Below are positions 8,724 through 17,774 of a stretch of 64,000 bases of DNA, piece after piece. The notes below the pieces were generated by a model. It did no database searches and had not been told where the DNA came from. It saw only the letters and a program-made list of their open reading frames with translations. A program made the translations under genes and the position numbers. The first letter of the stretch is position 1; each line of letters begins with the position of its first letter. The DNA lies in NCBI GenBank assembly GCA_002482005.1, contig DLFD01000009.1:1-64000 (forward strand), read 5' to 3'. Source of the DNA: Lachnospiraceae bacterium UBA7729 (lineage in GTDB: Bacteria > Bacillota > Clostridia > Lachnospirales > Lachnospiraceae).

Positions 8724-10413
8724 CCTGAATTATTCATAGGCTTCGCAAAAAAGGAAAAAATGGAAGCCGCATGAACTGATGTTGCATTATATCGACAAAA
8801 ACAAAAAGCGCATTGTTTCTAAACCTGAAAAAGGGTAAAGTATCCCTTCAAATGGCTGAAAAGCTGTATTTGTTCTTGTCAATGTAATCTTATACAGCCT
8901 GGGGCTGCGTTTATAGCTGCTGTTATTCCAGTTGCGGATCCAAGTGCCTTATACTCCAGAAGATCTGATCAATCTCCTGTTTCCAGGCACAGCTGCCCGC
9001 ACATTCGAATATAAAATAACGAGCTTGATATTTGACCCTGGCCGCAATCTTAATGATCATCAACCGGAGCGTACTTGCCTCAAGATGTTTCATCTTCGCA
9101 GGCAGGACAAGACGGCGGAACCAGTTGAAGATGTTATAGGCCAATGCATGTGCAAGCAGGCGGTTCTCATTCACAGTAAAGGATGAACTGCTGACAGCTG
9201 AAAAGTCAAAATCATTTTTGCTTTCCTTTATGAAGTTCTCCATGCCGCCCCTGTCGCAGTAGAATTGTACGACACAGCGCGGGATACTGACCATATTTGT
9301 CACTATAAAGGTAAAAAGGTGGGTCATCTGGCCTGCAGGCTTCTCGATCTTAAAGCACACCCTGCGGGGCTGTCTCCATGTAGCTGCCTTATATTTGAAT
9401 TCACCGTAGATGACAGCATAGCTGATCTGATCTTCTCTGGTCATATCGTAGAGCTGTTCATCAGCCTCAGCCGCAAGACGGACCAGAGCCGCGTTCTGCT
9501 TCAGACGGATCGCATAGGAAAGGTTGTTGTCTTCAGCCTGGTCATAAATGGCGGGGATGGCAAAACCGCTGTCACCTCTGAGTTTGAGCCGGATGTCCTT
9601 ATATTCTGTGCGGTATTCATTCAGGACAGGCTGGAGGAAATCAACAGTTCCATCAGAGGAATAGACATTCCCCGTCCGGAGCTGGATCTGGATCAGGTCA
9701 TGAGTGTGTCCGTCATAACACAGGAGCGGATGATAGCCGCTGTCATGGTAATGGAAATTGAACAGCCTGCCTTCCTGCTGACCATAAGCAGTCAGCAGTG
9801 TTGAATCCAGATCAAGGATTACTTCCCGAGGCATGGAGACAGAATAAACAGCTTTTCTCATCTTTTTGAGGATAGCAAGGAACTGTCCCAGCGTGGAATC
9901 GTCCATACGGTTCCAGAAACGGGAAAGCGTTGGCTGAGATGCAAGGGAATCTTTGTCTACAAGCCTTGTAAAGAGCGGATCCTTTCTGAGATGGTCGGCA
10001 CAGTCATCTGTAAAGTAAGCTGCAAAGACCTGATACAGGAACTGGAGCAGCATGGAACTGTCGGAATGTTTACGGAATGAATCTTTGCGAGGCGTAGCAA
10101 ATATCTTCGAAATAATGTTCTCAAATCCCATGGTCCTCAAAAAATCATAGATCATGAGCAGGCCGGCATCCGAAGAAAGGTTTCCACCGTTAAAATTCAT
10201 TTTAAAGCAGCTATTGCTTTCAAGAGAGATGGTGTTTAAAATATCCATATAGAGTCCCTTTCTTATGGTATGTTTTTAGCTTCGACACCTAAATTTTACC
10301 ATGGATCGGGCTCTTTTTTAATTCACCAGATCAGTGAAAGCAATATTCAGTTGGACGCATTGTAACTACGCGGAAAAGCATTGTTTATGACTTACCGCTA
10401 TGAATAATTCAGG
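8724..10413 (-). mobile_element. complete IS1380-family insertion sequence
   Basis: 1690 bp with perfect 16-bp terminal inverted repeats (CCTGAATTATTCATAG at 8724-8739, its complement at 10398-10413), flanked by TTAAA at 8719-8723 and 10414-10418. One intact transposase is inside. The clean target duplication says the insertion is recent. It separates the leader terminator of the ICE operon from the palindrome and upstream DNA beyond 10414. Confidence 0.93.
8923..10248 (-). CDS. IS1380-family DDE transposase
   Basis: 441 residues. The N-terminal NGGNLSSDAGLLMIYDFL and LASQPTLSRFWNRMD are typical of IS1380 transposases; the DDE residues lie in VILDLDST, LRGDSGFA and NFIKESKNDFDFS. It reads left within intact inverted repeats with no frameshift, so it should be active. 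Confidence 0.93.
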   Translation of the reverse strand: MDILNTISLESNSCFKMNFNGGNLSSDAGLLMIYDFLRTMGFENIISKIFATPRKDSFRKHSDSSMLLQFLYQVFAAYFTDDCADHLRKDPLFTRLVDKDSLASQPTLSRFWNRMDDSTLGQFLAILKKMRKAVYSVSMPREVILDLDSTLLTAYGQQEGRLFNFHYHDSGYHPLLCYDGHTHDLIQIQLRTGNVYSSDGTVDFLQPVLNEYRTEYKDIRLKLRGDSGFAIPAIYDQAEDNNLSYAIRLKQNAALVRLAAEADEQLYDMTREDQISYAVIYGEFKYKAATWRQPRRVCFKIEKPAGQMTHLFTFIVTNMVSIPRCVVQFYCDRGGMENFIKESKNDFDFSAVSSSSFTVNENRLLAHALAYNIFNWFRRLVLPAKMKHLEASTLRLMIIKIAARVKYQARYFIFECAGSCAWKQEIDQIFWSIRHLDPQLE

Positions 10414-10455
10414 TTAAACACCTTCGAGCATCCTTGTAGTTTCCGCAAGATTCAA

Positions 10456-10497
10456 GTGCAGTTTTGTCACTTTTTATAATTTTTGACAAAACTGCAC
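10456..10497. promoter_or_regulatory. 14-bp perfect inverted repeat around an AT-rich core
   Basis: GTGCAGTTTTGTCA at 10456-10469 is repeated in perfect inverted form at 10484-10497; the 14-nt spacer is AT-only apart from its first base and contains TATAAT. Without the IS it would lie about 150 bp upstream of the DUF5688 leader. It could be an operator with a promoter inside, or a cruciform used in element replication or transfer. Confidence 0.55.
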
Positions 10498-10539
10498 AGC
10501 AAGTGAGGGACGCCTGATGCACGGGGGATGTTTTAAAGC

Positions 10540-10587
10540 AAAAAAGGCGCTTACCTCTCATTCGCAATGAATTCATAGGTAAGCGCC
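10540..10587 (-). terminator. strong intrinsic terminator downstream of int
   Basis: Perfect 11-bp stem (GGCGCTTACCT and its complement at 10546-10556 and 10577-10587) followed on the minus strand by six T. It would end transcripts coming from the integrase and insulate the ICE operon. Confidence 0.8.
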
Positions 10588-10643
10588 TGGCTTCACTAAG
10601 ATATATTCTGTTATTTGTCGCATCGAAAAGCTCTTTTCCTAAT

Positions 10644-10664
10644 GTTGATAAAACGTTGATAAAA
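10644..10664. repeat. tandem integrase arm-site-like repeats
   Basis: GTTGATAAAA occurs twice with one base between copies and is followed by GTCC. It resembles, from memory, the DR2 arm-type sites bound by the N-terminal domain of Tn916 integrase. It lies between the element terminator and the phosphatase-like att copy at 10727. Confidence 0.5.
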
Positions 10665-10726
10665 GTCCTGCCCCGGTGGCCGCAACCCCGCATAAATACT
10701 GGGTTTTTGACCATTTAGTCAGATAC

Positions 10727-10757
10727 TGCCGTGGCAGACGAACAGGATTTTTATCAT
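10727..10757 (-). other. att-like scar A: 5' end of an LMW protein tyrosine phosphatase gene
   Basis: On the minus strand a ribosome site (GGAGAAGAGAGG) precedes ATG at 10757, encoding MIKILFVCHGSI and then TGA. MIKILFVCHGNICRS is the usual start of low-molecular-weight protein tyrosine phosphatases, so this is a gene 5' end cut after the active-site loop begins. It lies about 180 bp past the integrase stop codon, where Tn916-type elements end. Related copies are at 24914, 33370 and 50324. Confidence 0.65.
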
Positions 10758-10773
10758 GCCTCTCTTCTCCTGA

Positions 10774-10878
10774 TTTATCTCGGTTTATCTTGATTTTATC
10801 TCGGTTTTTGGCTTGTTTGCGGGCTTTTCCAGAATTCCGGCTTTTTTCCGTTTCGCGGCTTATCTTGGCTTATCTCAG
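10774..10878. repeat. five 10-bp repeats between int and att-like site A
   Basis: TTTATCTCGG, TTTATCTTGA and TTTATCTCGG at 10774-10804, then CTTATCTTGG and CTTATCTCAG at 10859-10878. Sharing of TTATCT at 10- or 11-bp steps suggests protein sites on one helix face; integrase arm or Xis binding is the obvious guess. Confidence 0.5.
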
Positions 10879-10895
10879 CCTGTTTCTTCCTTCAA

Positions 10896-10945
10896 ATGGT
10901 CTAAATTCTGGTCTAAATTCGCCCTTGAAAATGAATTTAGACCAT
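10896..10945. repeat. GGTCTAAATTC direct and inverted repeats at the int stop codon
   Basis: ATGGTCTAAATTC at 10896-10908 and GGTCTAAATTC at 10910-10920 are repeated in inverted form (GAATTTAGACCAT) at 10933-10945, overlapping the last codons of int. No T-run follows, so a binding site or recombination structure is more likely than a terminator. Confidence 0.45.
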
Positions 10946-12172
10946 CGCCATTTTTGCCCGTGGAACTACCGATTTCTGTGCCAGCTTCTGCATTTCTTCC
11001 TTCGCATCATCGAGCTTCAGATGCGTGTAGGTGTTCAGCGTGACACTAATATCAGAGTGGCCCATCAGGTATTGAAGGACCTTCGGATTCATCCCGGACT
11101 TCGCCATGTTCGAGCAATAGGTATGACGGCACACGTGAGGTGTGATCCTGGGAAGCTGCACACGATAAATTCTGTTGTGCTTCTCCACCGCGTGCTGAAA
11201 ATATTTCTCCCAGTGCATCGCCACCATCGGCTTTCCATCCTTATCGAAGAAAAGGAATCCGGAGTGCCCGTCAATCATGGGCTCCACCTTCATCTTCGGT
11301 CTTCTCGCAAGGATACGTTCAAATGCTTCGTACACATCGTCCTGCATCGGAATCACTCTGGTGCCGGCATAGGTCTTGGTTGTATCGATATAGACCAATA
11401 TCCCAGTCTTCTGAAGCTGATGATCAATATTGATGGTCCGATTCTCCATGTCGAGATCTTTCAGCGTCAGACCAGTGAACTCCGATATACGCATCCCTGT
11501 CTTGAAGAGGATGTACATCCCGTCATAGTACCTGCTGTAATGTGAATCGTTTTTGATAAAATCAAGGAATGTTCTTTCCTGTTTTCTTGTAATGGCCTCA
11601 CGGGTAACAGCATCATTGACCAGAACAGTAATCATCTGAAAATCAAACGGATTCTTTCTCAGCAGATCATCATCGACAGCCATCTGGAAAGCAGGCCTTA
11701 CGACCCCTCTGATGGTATGGATGGAAGAATAGCTCTTCTTATCCTCCTGCTGCAGCCTGATCAGCCAGGCCTTGGCATCCGAAAGTCTTACCTTGTCTAT
11801 CCGCTTTTCTCCGAACGGATCCCTGGTAAGCAGGTTGATCACCGTACCGTATCCGGCTTCTGTCGTATGCTTTACTCCGGTCTTCGTCGCTATGTACTTC
11901 TTGACCAGATGCAGCACCGTCATTCCGCCGCCGTCAGGAACGATCTCATCGTCAATATTGCGATTGATCATTTTCTCCTGATCCCGCAAAGGTGCATTAT
12001 CTCTTTTTCCGGCCGGAACGCTGTCCGTTGCCACCAATCGCCAGCTGTATACGGATTTCCGTTTTCCATTGGCGTCAATGTATCTGAACTTATAGCGACC
12101 GTCCGCTTCCTGGCTCTCTCCTGTGCGAAGAATGCGATTCTTGCTGTCTCGCCTCTTTTCGCTCATAAACAT
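10937..12172 (-). CDS. int: Tn916-type tyrosine integrase
   Basis: 411 residues. The N-terminal arm-binding domain (KNRILRTGESQEADGRYKFRYIDANG, split over residues 11-36) is of the Tn916 Int type, then a core-binding domain and a catalytic domain with R228, K266, H346, R349, H372 and Y382 all present. It should catalyse integration and excision of a Tn916/Tn1549-type element. xis is encoded upstream on the same strand. The gene reads left, towards att-like site A. Confidence 0.95.
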   Translation of the reverse strand: MFMSEKRRDSKNRILRTGESQEADGRYKFRYIDANGKRKSVYSWRLVATDSVPAGKRDNAPLRDQEKMINRNIDDEIVPDGGGMTVLHLVKKYIATKTGVKHTTEAGYGTVINLLTRDPFGEKRIDKVRLSDAKAWLIRLQQEDKKSYSSIHTIRGVVRPAFQMAVDDDLLRKNPFDFQMITVLVNDAVTREAITRKQERTFLDFIKNDSHYSRYYDGMYILFKTGMRISEFTGLTLKDLDMENRTINIDHQLQKTGILVYIDTTKTYAGTRVIPMQDDVYEAFERILARRPKMKVEPMIDGHSGFLFFDKDGKPMVAMHWEKYFQHAVEKHNRIYRVQLPRITPHVCRHTYCSNMAKSGMNPKVLQYLMGHSDISVTLNTYTHLKLDDAKEEMQKLAQKSVVPRAKMAMV

Positions 12173-12317
12173 CGTCTCCTTTCTGTCTCGGGAGAGCCGT
12201 GTTCTATTAAGCTATTGTATAGCCGTATAGTATGTATCCGACTATGTATCGATAGAATACCATAGACACGGCTTTTGCCATAGGAATTTGAAAAACTTTT
12301 CCCTCCGGAAATGAGAC

Positions 12318-12533
12318 TCAGATCACGTTCATTTGTTCATTCATATACTTCTCAAACTGCTCACGCTTGATCAGCGCCCGGTTTCCGTTCCAGAGCACAA
12401 AATCCGCGTCAGCATGGTCCTGGATGAAAAGTTTCAGCTTCTTGTAGCCGATCCCGAAATATTCAGATGCTTCATTGAGAGTCAGCGTGTACTTCTGCCA
12501 CCATGGCAGTGCCTGTCTTCCTTCAGCGCTCAT
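12318..12533 (-). CDS. xis: excisionase-like small DNA-binding protein
   Basis: 71 residues with YTLTLNEASEYFGIGYKKL and a basic C-terminal half, the MerR-like winged-helix pattern of Tn916-type Xis. It lies about 145 bp upstream of int on the same strand, the normal xis-int order, and would direct the integrase towards excision. Confidence 0.88.
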   Translation of the reverse strand: MSAEGRQALPWWQKYTLTLNEASEYFGIGYKKLKLFIQDHADADFVLWNGNRALIKREQFEKYMNEQMNVI

Positions 12534-12759
12534 AAAGGCACCTCCCTTCTACCTTCCTAAGCGCCTTTTGACAAGATTTTTCCGGCAAATACTGAAAAAA
12601 GTCAAAATTAAGCAGGACGAACGGATGTGCCCTCATGTCGAGCTGATGTCATTTTTCTATGGCAGTCATAAAGAATTCGTGATAGTATGAGGTTAGATAT
12701 GGCTAACAAATGAAAGCTATCATGCTGAATGAAATTTTTATATGAGGGGACGGTAATCA
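12534..12759. other. intergenic region between divergent xis and ABC genes
   Basis: 226 bp, AT-rich, with no open frame I would support. It must hold the leftward xis-int and rightward ABC promoters, but I see no convincing -35/-10 pair. A GAGGGGA ribosome site for the ABC gene is at its right edge. Confidence 0.5.
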
Positions 12760-13476
12760 ATGGCAGGAGAAAGTACAAGCTTCCTGGAGATCAGGAATCT
12801 GAAAAAGAGCTTTGGCAAGGGTGAGACCAGACAGGAGGTTTTGCGGGGCATGGATTTTTCTGTAGCAAAGGGTGAGTTCTGTGTCCTGCTGGGTCCTTCC
12901 GGATCCGGAAAATCCACCCTTCTGAATATCATCGGAGGAATTGATACGCCGGACGAGGGTTACATCAGCATCAACGGCGACAAGCTGGAAGAGATGGATG
13001 AGAAAGCCATCACCCTGTACCGCAGAAAACACCTGGGCTATGTCTTTCAGATGTACAACCTGATTCCCAATCTGAATGTCAAGGAAAATATCGAAGTCGG
13101 CGCCTACCTGTCCGACAATCCTCTGGACGTGGACGAAATCCTGGACATTCTGGGTCTTGCGGACCACAGATACAAATATCCAAATCAGCTGTCGGGAGGC
13201 CAGCAGCAGAGGGTATCCATAGGAAGGGCGGTCGTCAAGAACCCGGACATCCTCATGTGCGATGAACCCACCGGCGCCCTGGATTACAAAACCTCCAAGG
13301 AGATCCTTGCCCTGATTGAAAACTGCAACAGAAAGTACGGCAATACCGTCGTCATGGTCACCCATAACGAAGCAATCCGGCGTATGGCCGACCATGTCAT
13401 CCGGCTGCGTGACGGAATGGTCCGTCAGAATGAGCGGAACATAGAAAAAATTCCCGCTGCCGAGCTTGAGTGGTAA
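12760..13476 (+). CDS. MacB/LolD-type ABC transporter ATPase
   Basis: 238 residues with Walker A GPSGSGKST, Q-loop YVFQMYNLIPNLNV, signature LSGGQQQR, Walker B ILMCDEPTGALD and a switch His in MVTHNEA. It belongs to the MacB/LolD/FtsE-like group that powers FtsX-type permeases. The partner permease is the next gene. Such pairs act in peptide or antibiotic resistance, export or envelope signalling; the substrate cannot be read here and no two-component regulator is adjacent. Confidence 0.92.
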   Translation: MAGESTSFLEIRNLKKSFGKGETRQEVLRGMDFSVAKGEFCVLLGPSGSGKSTLLNIIGGIDTPDEGYISINGDKLEEMDEKAITLYRRKHLGYVFQMYNLIPNLNVKENIEVGAYLSDNPLDVDEILDILGLADHRYKYPNQLSGGQQQRVSIGRAVVKNPDILMCDEPTGALDYKTSKEILALIENCNRKYGNTVVMVTHNEAIRRMADHVIRLRDGMVRQNERNIEKIPAAELEW

Positions 13477-13517
13477 TAAATTTTTTAGCTATCCGCTCAG
13501 GCGGAATGGAGATCGCA

Positions 13518-16211
13518 ATGCATAATCCTCTGATGAAAAGGGTTCCGAGAGAACTTTTAAAAGAATGGCCCAAATATCTGGTCGTCATCGTTTTTATGAC
13601 GTTCATGATCGGCGTCGTTTCCGGCATGTATGTCGGCCACGACAGCATGGTGGCAGCTATTGACAGCAGTAAAGCCGCCGGCAATCAGGAAGATGGAAAC
13701 TTTGAGCTGGAAAAAAAGCTTACAGATACACAGATAAAAGAAATCGAAACCGGCGATATGGCGGACGTCCGCGATTTTCTGCTGGACAAGGGATACGAAG
13801 AGGCAGACAAAAAAGTAGAAGAAGCAGCTGCCTCGGAACTGAAAAAAACAGTTAAGCAGAATATAGAAGATGCCGTCCGGGCACAGTGCCAGGCGCTTGG
13901 CGTTACCGATGAAACAGCCATCCAGGATGCGGTCGAAAAAGCCATTGGGGAAAATTATGACGCTGCCCTGACAGAAGCGAAGAAATCTGATGAATATAAG
14001 AAAGCATTGGACGATGCCTATGAGAAGGCACATAAGGAAGTCGAAGACAAAGTCGATGAAGAGTGGGACGACATCAGCGAAGAATACGACCTGGAGGATG
14101 CTGATTTTGTCAGTCGGCCTGTCACCCTGCATGAACATTTCTTCCACAATGAGGAGGAAGATTATAACAGCGACGGCAGGAAGGACACGACACTGCGGCT
14201 GTACCGGAGCGATTCTGAAGTAGACAAGGCTTCCTTCAACGAAGGCCGCGCACCGGAAAGCGAGGACGAGATTGCCATTGACCGCATGCATGCAGCCAAC
14301 GTCGGGGTCTCTCTTGGAGACGAGATTACGGTCGGCGGCAGGAAGTTCAAAGTCGTTGGCTTACTCGCCTACGTCAATTACATGACTCTTCATGAGAAGA
14401 ACACCGATCTCATGTTTGATGCCTTCGGCTTTGACGTCGGCATGGTGACGCCGGAGGCTTTTGAGAAGCTGCCGTCCGCCCTTCATTATTCCTACGTCTT
14501 TCAGTATGACAAGAAGCCTGCGGATGACATCGAGGCGGCTGATTTTTCCGGGGATTTCATGAAGGCGCTTATCACCAGAAGCGCGGTCTATGAAAACGAC
14601 CTGAAGGACTACGTTCCGGAATACCTGAACCAGGCAGTAAATTTCGCTCCTTCGGATATTGAAGGCGATACATCCGCTACCGGAATCCTGGTTTATATCC
14701 TGATCGCGGTCATTGCCTTTATTTTCGCCATCATGGTCAGCAATACCGTTGAAAAAGAAAGCGCAGTCATCGGGACCCTGCGCGCGTCGGGCTATACCAG
14801 AAGCGAGCTGACCCGCCATTATATGAGCATGCCGATTATCGTGACGATCATCGGAGCGGTGCTTGGCAACCTGGTCGGATACACTTTATTCAAGGATATC
14901 GTCGTAGACCTTTACTACAACAGCTACAGTCTTCCCAAATATGAGACGGTCTGGAGCCCGTCCGCCATGGTCAAGACCACGGTCATTCCTCTGGTCCTGA
15001 TGTTTTTCATCAATCTCTTTGTCATAAGATCAAAGCTCCGCCTGAGCCCGCTTAAGTTCCTTCGCCACGACCTGAAGAAAACAAGGCGGCAGAGGGCAGT
15101 CCGGCTTCCAAAATGGTCCTTCCTCGCCAGGTTCCGGCTCAGAGTCGTCCTGCAGAATATACCGGATTATCTGGTCCTGATCTTCGGCGTCATCCTCATT
15201 GAAGTCATGCTCTGCTTCGCCTTCGGCTTTCCGGATTCCCTCGACCACTACGCCGAGACCGCACCGAAAATGCTCTTTACAGAAAACCAGTACATCCTGA
15301 CCGACATGAAGGATGACGATGGAGAAATCATAACGACTGAAACGCCGGGAGCAGAACGGTTCAGCTCCACAACCCTCGTCCAGCAGAAGCAGACTGACTT
15401 TTCCATGCGGGGCACGGGCGGAGGTTTAAGCGAAGATATAACCGTATACGGGTATGAGACGAATAGCCGCTACATTGACATGAGAGAAGAGATGCCCGAC
15501 GGTCAGGTTTATATCTCTTCCGCCTATGCCAAAAAATATGGATTCGGCAAAGGGGACAGACTTTCTCTTTCCGAAAAATATGAAAAAAAATCCTACGATT
15601 TTACTGTAGCCGGAATCTACGGCTACGACGGGGCGGTAGCCGCTTTCATGCCTCAGGATAACTTCAACCGTATTTTCGATAAGGACAAGGGAGACTTCAG
15701 CGGATATTTTTCCGATGAGAAAATAGAAGATATAGACAATAAGTACGTTGCGACAGTCATCACCAGGCAGGACATCACCAAGGTAACCGATCAGCTGGAC
15801 CACTCCATGGGCGGCTTCATGAAAGTCTTCCAGTATGTGCTCTTCATATTGGCCATCGTCCTCATTTACCTGCTGACTAAAATCATTATAGAGAAGAACG
15901 AAAGCTCTATCTCTATGGCCAAAATCCTGGGCTTTAAGAACAGAGAACTTTCCGCCATCTACATGCTGCCGACCGCGGTCACGGTCATCATCTTTACCGG
16001 GGTCAGCTTCCTGATCGGCTATGCCATCATGGCCGGACTCTTCAAGATCTTCATGCTGTCCATGGACGGGTGGTTCCGGTTCTACATCAGCCCCAGAGGC
16101 GCTATCCTGTCCATGCTTTTCATGGTCGCCGGCTACCTGGTCGTATCGCTCGCCGACTTCCGCCGCATCCGCAAGATTCCCATGGACGAAGCCCTCAAGA
16201 ATATCGAATAA
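13518..16211 (+). CDS. FtsX-like ABC transporter permease with large extracellular coiled coil
   Basis: About 897 residues. One transmembrane helix near the N-terminus (residues 20-40), then an acidic, heptad-like extracellular segment of about 130 residues (KKVEEAAASELKKTVKQN and onward), a MacB-type periplasmic-like domain, three helices of an FtsX domain, a second large extracellular domain and a last FtsX domain ending in NIE. I chose the ATG at 13518 because GGAG lies 6 nt before it; in-frame starts at 13470 (GTG) and 13506 are possible. It partners the ATPase upstream. Confidence 0.88.
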   Translation: MHNPLMKRVPRELLKEWPKYLVVIVFMTFMIGVVSGMYVGHDSMVAAIDSSKAAGNQEDGNFELEKKLTDTQIKEIETGDMADVRDFLLDKGYEEADKKVEEAAASELKKTVKQNIEDAVRAQCQALGVTDETAIQDAVEKAIGENYDAALTEAKKSDEYKKALDDAYEKAHKEVEDKVDEEWDDISEEYDLEDADFVSRPVTLHEHFFHNEEEDYNSDGRKDTTLRLYRSDSEVDKASFNEGRAPESEDEIAIDRMHAANVGVSLGDEITVGGRKFKVVGLLAYVNYMTLHEKNTDLMFDAFGFDVGMVTPEAFEKLPSALHYSYVFQYDKKPADDIEAADFSGDFMKALITRSAVYENDLKDYVPEYLNQAVNFAPSDIEGDTSATGILVYILIAVIAFIFAIMVSNTVEKESAVIGTLRASGYTRSELTRHYMSMPIIVTIIGAVLGNLVGYTLFKDIVVDLYYNSYSLPKYETVWSPSAMVKTTVIPLVLMFFINLFVIRSKLRLSPLKFLRHDLKKTRRQRAVRLPKWSFLARFRLRVVLQNIPDYLVLIFGVILIEVMLCFAFGFPDSLDHYAETAPKMLFTENQYILTDMKDDDGEIITTETPGAERFSSTTLVQQKQTDFSMRGTGGGLSEDITVYGYETNSRYIDMREEMPDGQVYISSAYAKKYGFGKGDRLSLSEKYEKKSYDFTVAGIYGYDGAVAAFMPQDNFNRIFDKDKGDFSGYFSDEKIEDIDNKYVATVITRQDITKVTDQLDHSMGGFMKVFQYVLFILAIVLIYLLTKIIIEKNESSISMAKILGFKNRELSAIYMLPTAVTVIIFTGVSFLIGYAIMAGLFKIFMLSMDGWFRFYISPRGAILSMLFMVAGYLVVSLADFRRIRKIPMDEALKNIE

Positions 16212-16291
16212 GGGCGCAAACGTGCCAGCATAGAAGGATCCTGTCTCGTTAGAAATTCTCCGCCATGAACAGCCCTTCTCCTCCGTAATGA

Positions 16292-17689
16292 TTATTTCAT
16301 CAACTTATTCACGTTTCTCTGCACCGCCCTGTAATCATGCCCAGCTGCCGTCAGTCTCTGCTCGCGCTCCCTGCCATTACCCCACTTCCCGGCAATGACC
16401 TCTCTGGCAACTTCCTCAATAGTCTTTCTGGAGGCAATGCTTGCGGATTTCTTGTACCTCGGTACACCATATGCCCTGATATACCGCCCATTCACCTGCA
16501 GCATGCGTCTTCCGACAGCATTGTTCTTGTTGCCTTCGATGACTGTGATTGATGTACCTTCAACCTTCTCTACGATTCCGACATGGTCTGGCCAGCCGGT
16601 ATTGTCTCCGGCCCCGCTATCCTGCCAGTCGTAAAAGATCACATCTCCCGGTGACGGCCGGTAAGCATCATCCTCCACCAGCTCACCGATAATCTTGAAG
16701 AGTATCAACATTTGTCCGCAGCTGCATTCCGTCGGGATGATATCCGTCACACCGCACCGGATTGCCACTGCCGATACAAAAGCCGCGCACCAGGCATCCG
16801 TATATTTCACAGCATAGCCTCTTGCCAAAGGCTTGTGGCTGTTATAGATGTCAATGATCTGCTTATGACTTCCGTCCGCTTCCTTCCTACCGATCCACGC
16901 CTGCGCCTGACGCACAACACGGTCGCAATCAGACTGGACCTGTTCCGCGGATCCGGTCGTCCCGTTAGAATCGCCTGCAACATTAATGTTCTTCGGATAC
17001 CCGTTGAACCCTCCATTCCGGATTACCTTCGGAAAATCCTGATAGCACCGGTCGAGATCCACGTCTCCGCTTATCCCCGGTACCCTGCCCTTGGAGGAAT
17101 ACTGCCAGATCCCGCAGCGCCCCTGATAACTGCAGCTCTTCGCCCACTGGGCACACCAGAAAGTATATCGGCTGAGGATCTCCAGCGATACCACGGTCTT
17201 CGCATAGGATGCCGAGGTATAGAAGCCCGCGAAGTACCCGGCCTTCTCCATCTCGTTGCAGAAGGTCCGGATCAGCCCGCTGCAGAAGTCCCTGCCGGCC
17301 TCCCGCTGATCCTTTTCCTCCATATCAAAATATACCGGCATGTCGAACTGCTTCCCGGCGATCACCCTCTGGAATGCCTTTGCCTCCAGGGTAGCCTCCC
17401 GGAAGCTGACTGCCGTCCTGAGAACCCCCGGCTTTCCCAGCACATGGATATCAATCGCATTTCCAATCCCGACCATGATGAAAATGACGACCTTGCGGAA
17501 GATCCCCTTGAAGCCGATCTGAGATGACAGCTTGTGGTCGGCCGCTCCGCACATCACGCCCGTGATATAGTCGCAGACAACGAAAAGAATCAGTGCATAC
17601 ATAAGTCCGTCCGCCCCTCCGAGAAACCAGCCAAGCCATCCTCCGACGACAGCAAACCCCGCCTGAATAATGTTCCAGAACTCCTTCAT
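16292..17689 (-). CDS. fused phage holin and GH25-CHAP endolysin
   Basis: 465 residues from the ATG at 17689 (GGAGG 4-5 nt upstream). Residues 1 to about 90 are a phage holin of the toxin-secretion/lysis type (EFWNIIQAGFAVVGGWLGWF, LYVVCDYITG-like helix). The chain then enters the middle of a GH25 muramidase (GKQFDMPVYFDMEEKD, with the catalytic D-x-E) and ends with a CHAP amidase (DAWCAAFVSAVAIRCG, WPDHVGIVEKVEG). The holin C-terminus and the first part of GH25 are missing at the joint, so this looks like an in-frame deletion fusing neighbouring lysis genes. Activity of the fused protein is doubtful. Confidence 0.8.
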   Translation of the reverse strand: MKEFWNIIQAGFAVVGGWLGWFLGGADGLMYALILFVVCDYITGVMCGAADHKLSSQIGFKGIFRKVVIFIMVGIGNAIDIHVLGKPGVLRTAVSFREATLEAKAFQRVIAGKQFDMPVYFDMEEKDQREAGRDFCSGLIRTFCNEMEKAGYFAGFYTSASYAKTVVSLEILSRYTFWCAQWAKSCSYQGRCGIWQYSSKGRVPGISGDVDLDRCYQDFPKVIRNGGFNGYPKNINVAGDSNGTTGSAEQVQSDCDRVVRQAQAWIGRKEADGSHKQIIDIYNSHKPLARGYAVKYTDAWCAAFVSAVAIRCGVTDIIPTECSCGQMLILFKIIGELVEDDAYRPSPGDVIFYDWQDSGAGDNTGWPDHVGIVEKVEGTSITVIEGNKNNAVGRRMLQVNGRYIRAYGVPRYKKSASIASRKTIEEVAREVIAGKWGNGREREQRLTAAGHDYRAVQRNVNKLMK

Positions 17690-17774
17690 CAATGCCTCCT
17701 TCGCCCTTCCGGGCAAAACAAAAGACAGCCCCACAAGGAGCTGCCCGTTTACAGGTTCAAAATAATGGTCCGCG

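Noticed and set aside
10409..10714. 101-residue minus-strand frame between IS and int
   Set aside because: Runs through the 14-bp dyad, the terminator stem and the arm-site repeats; no family signal.
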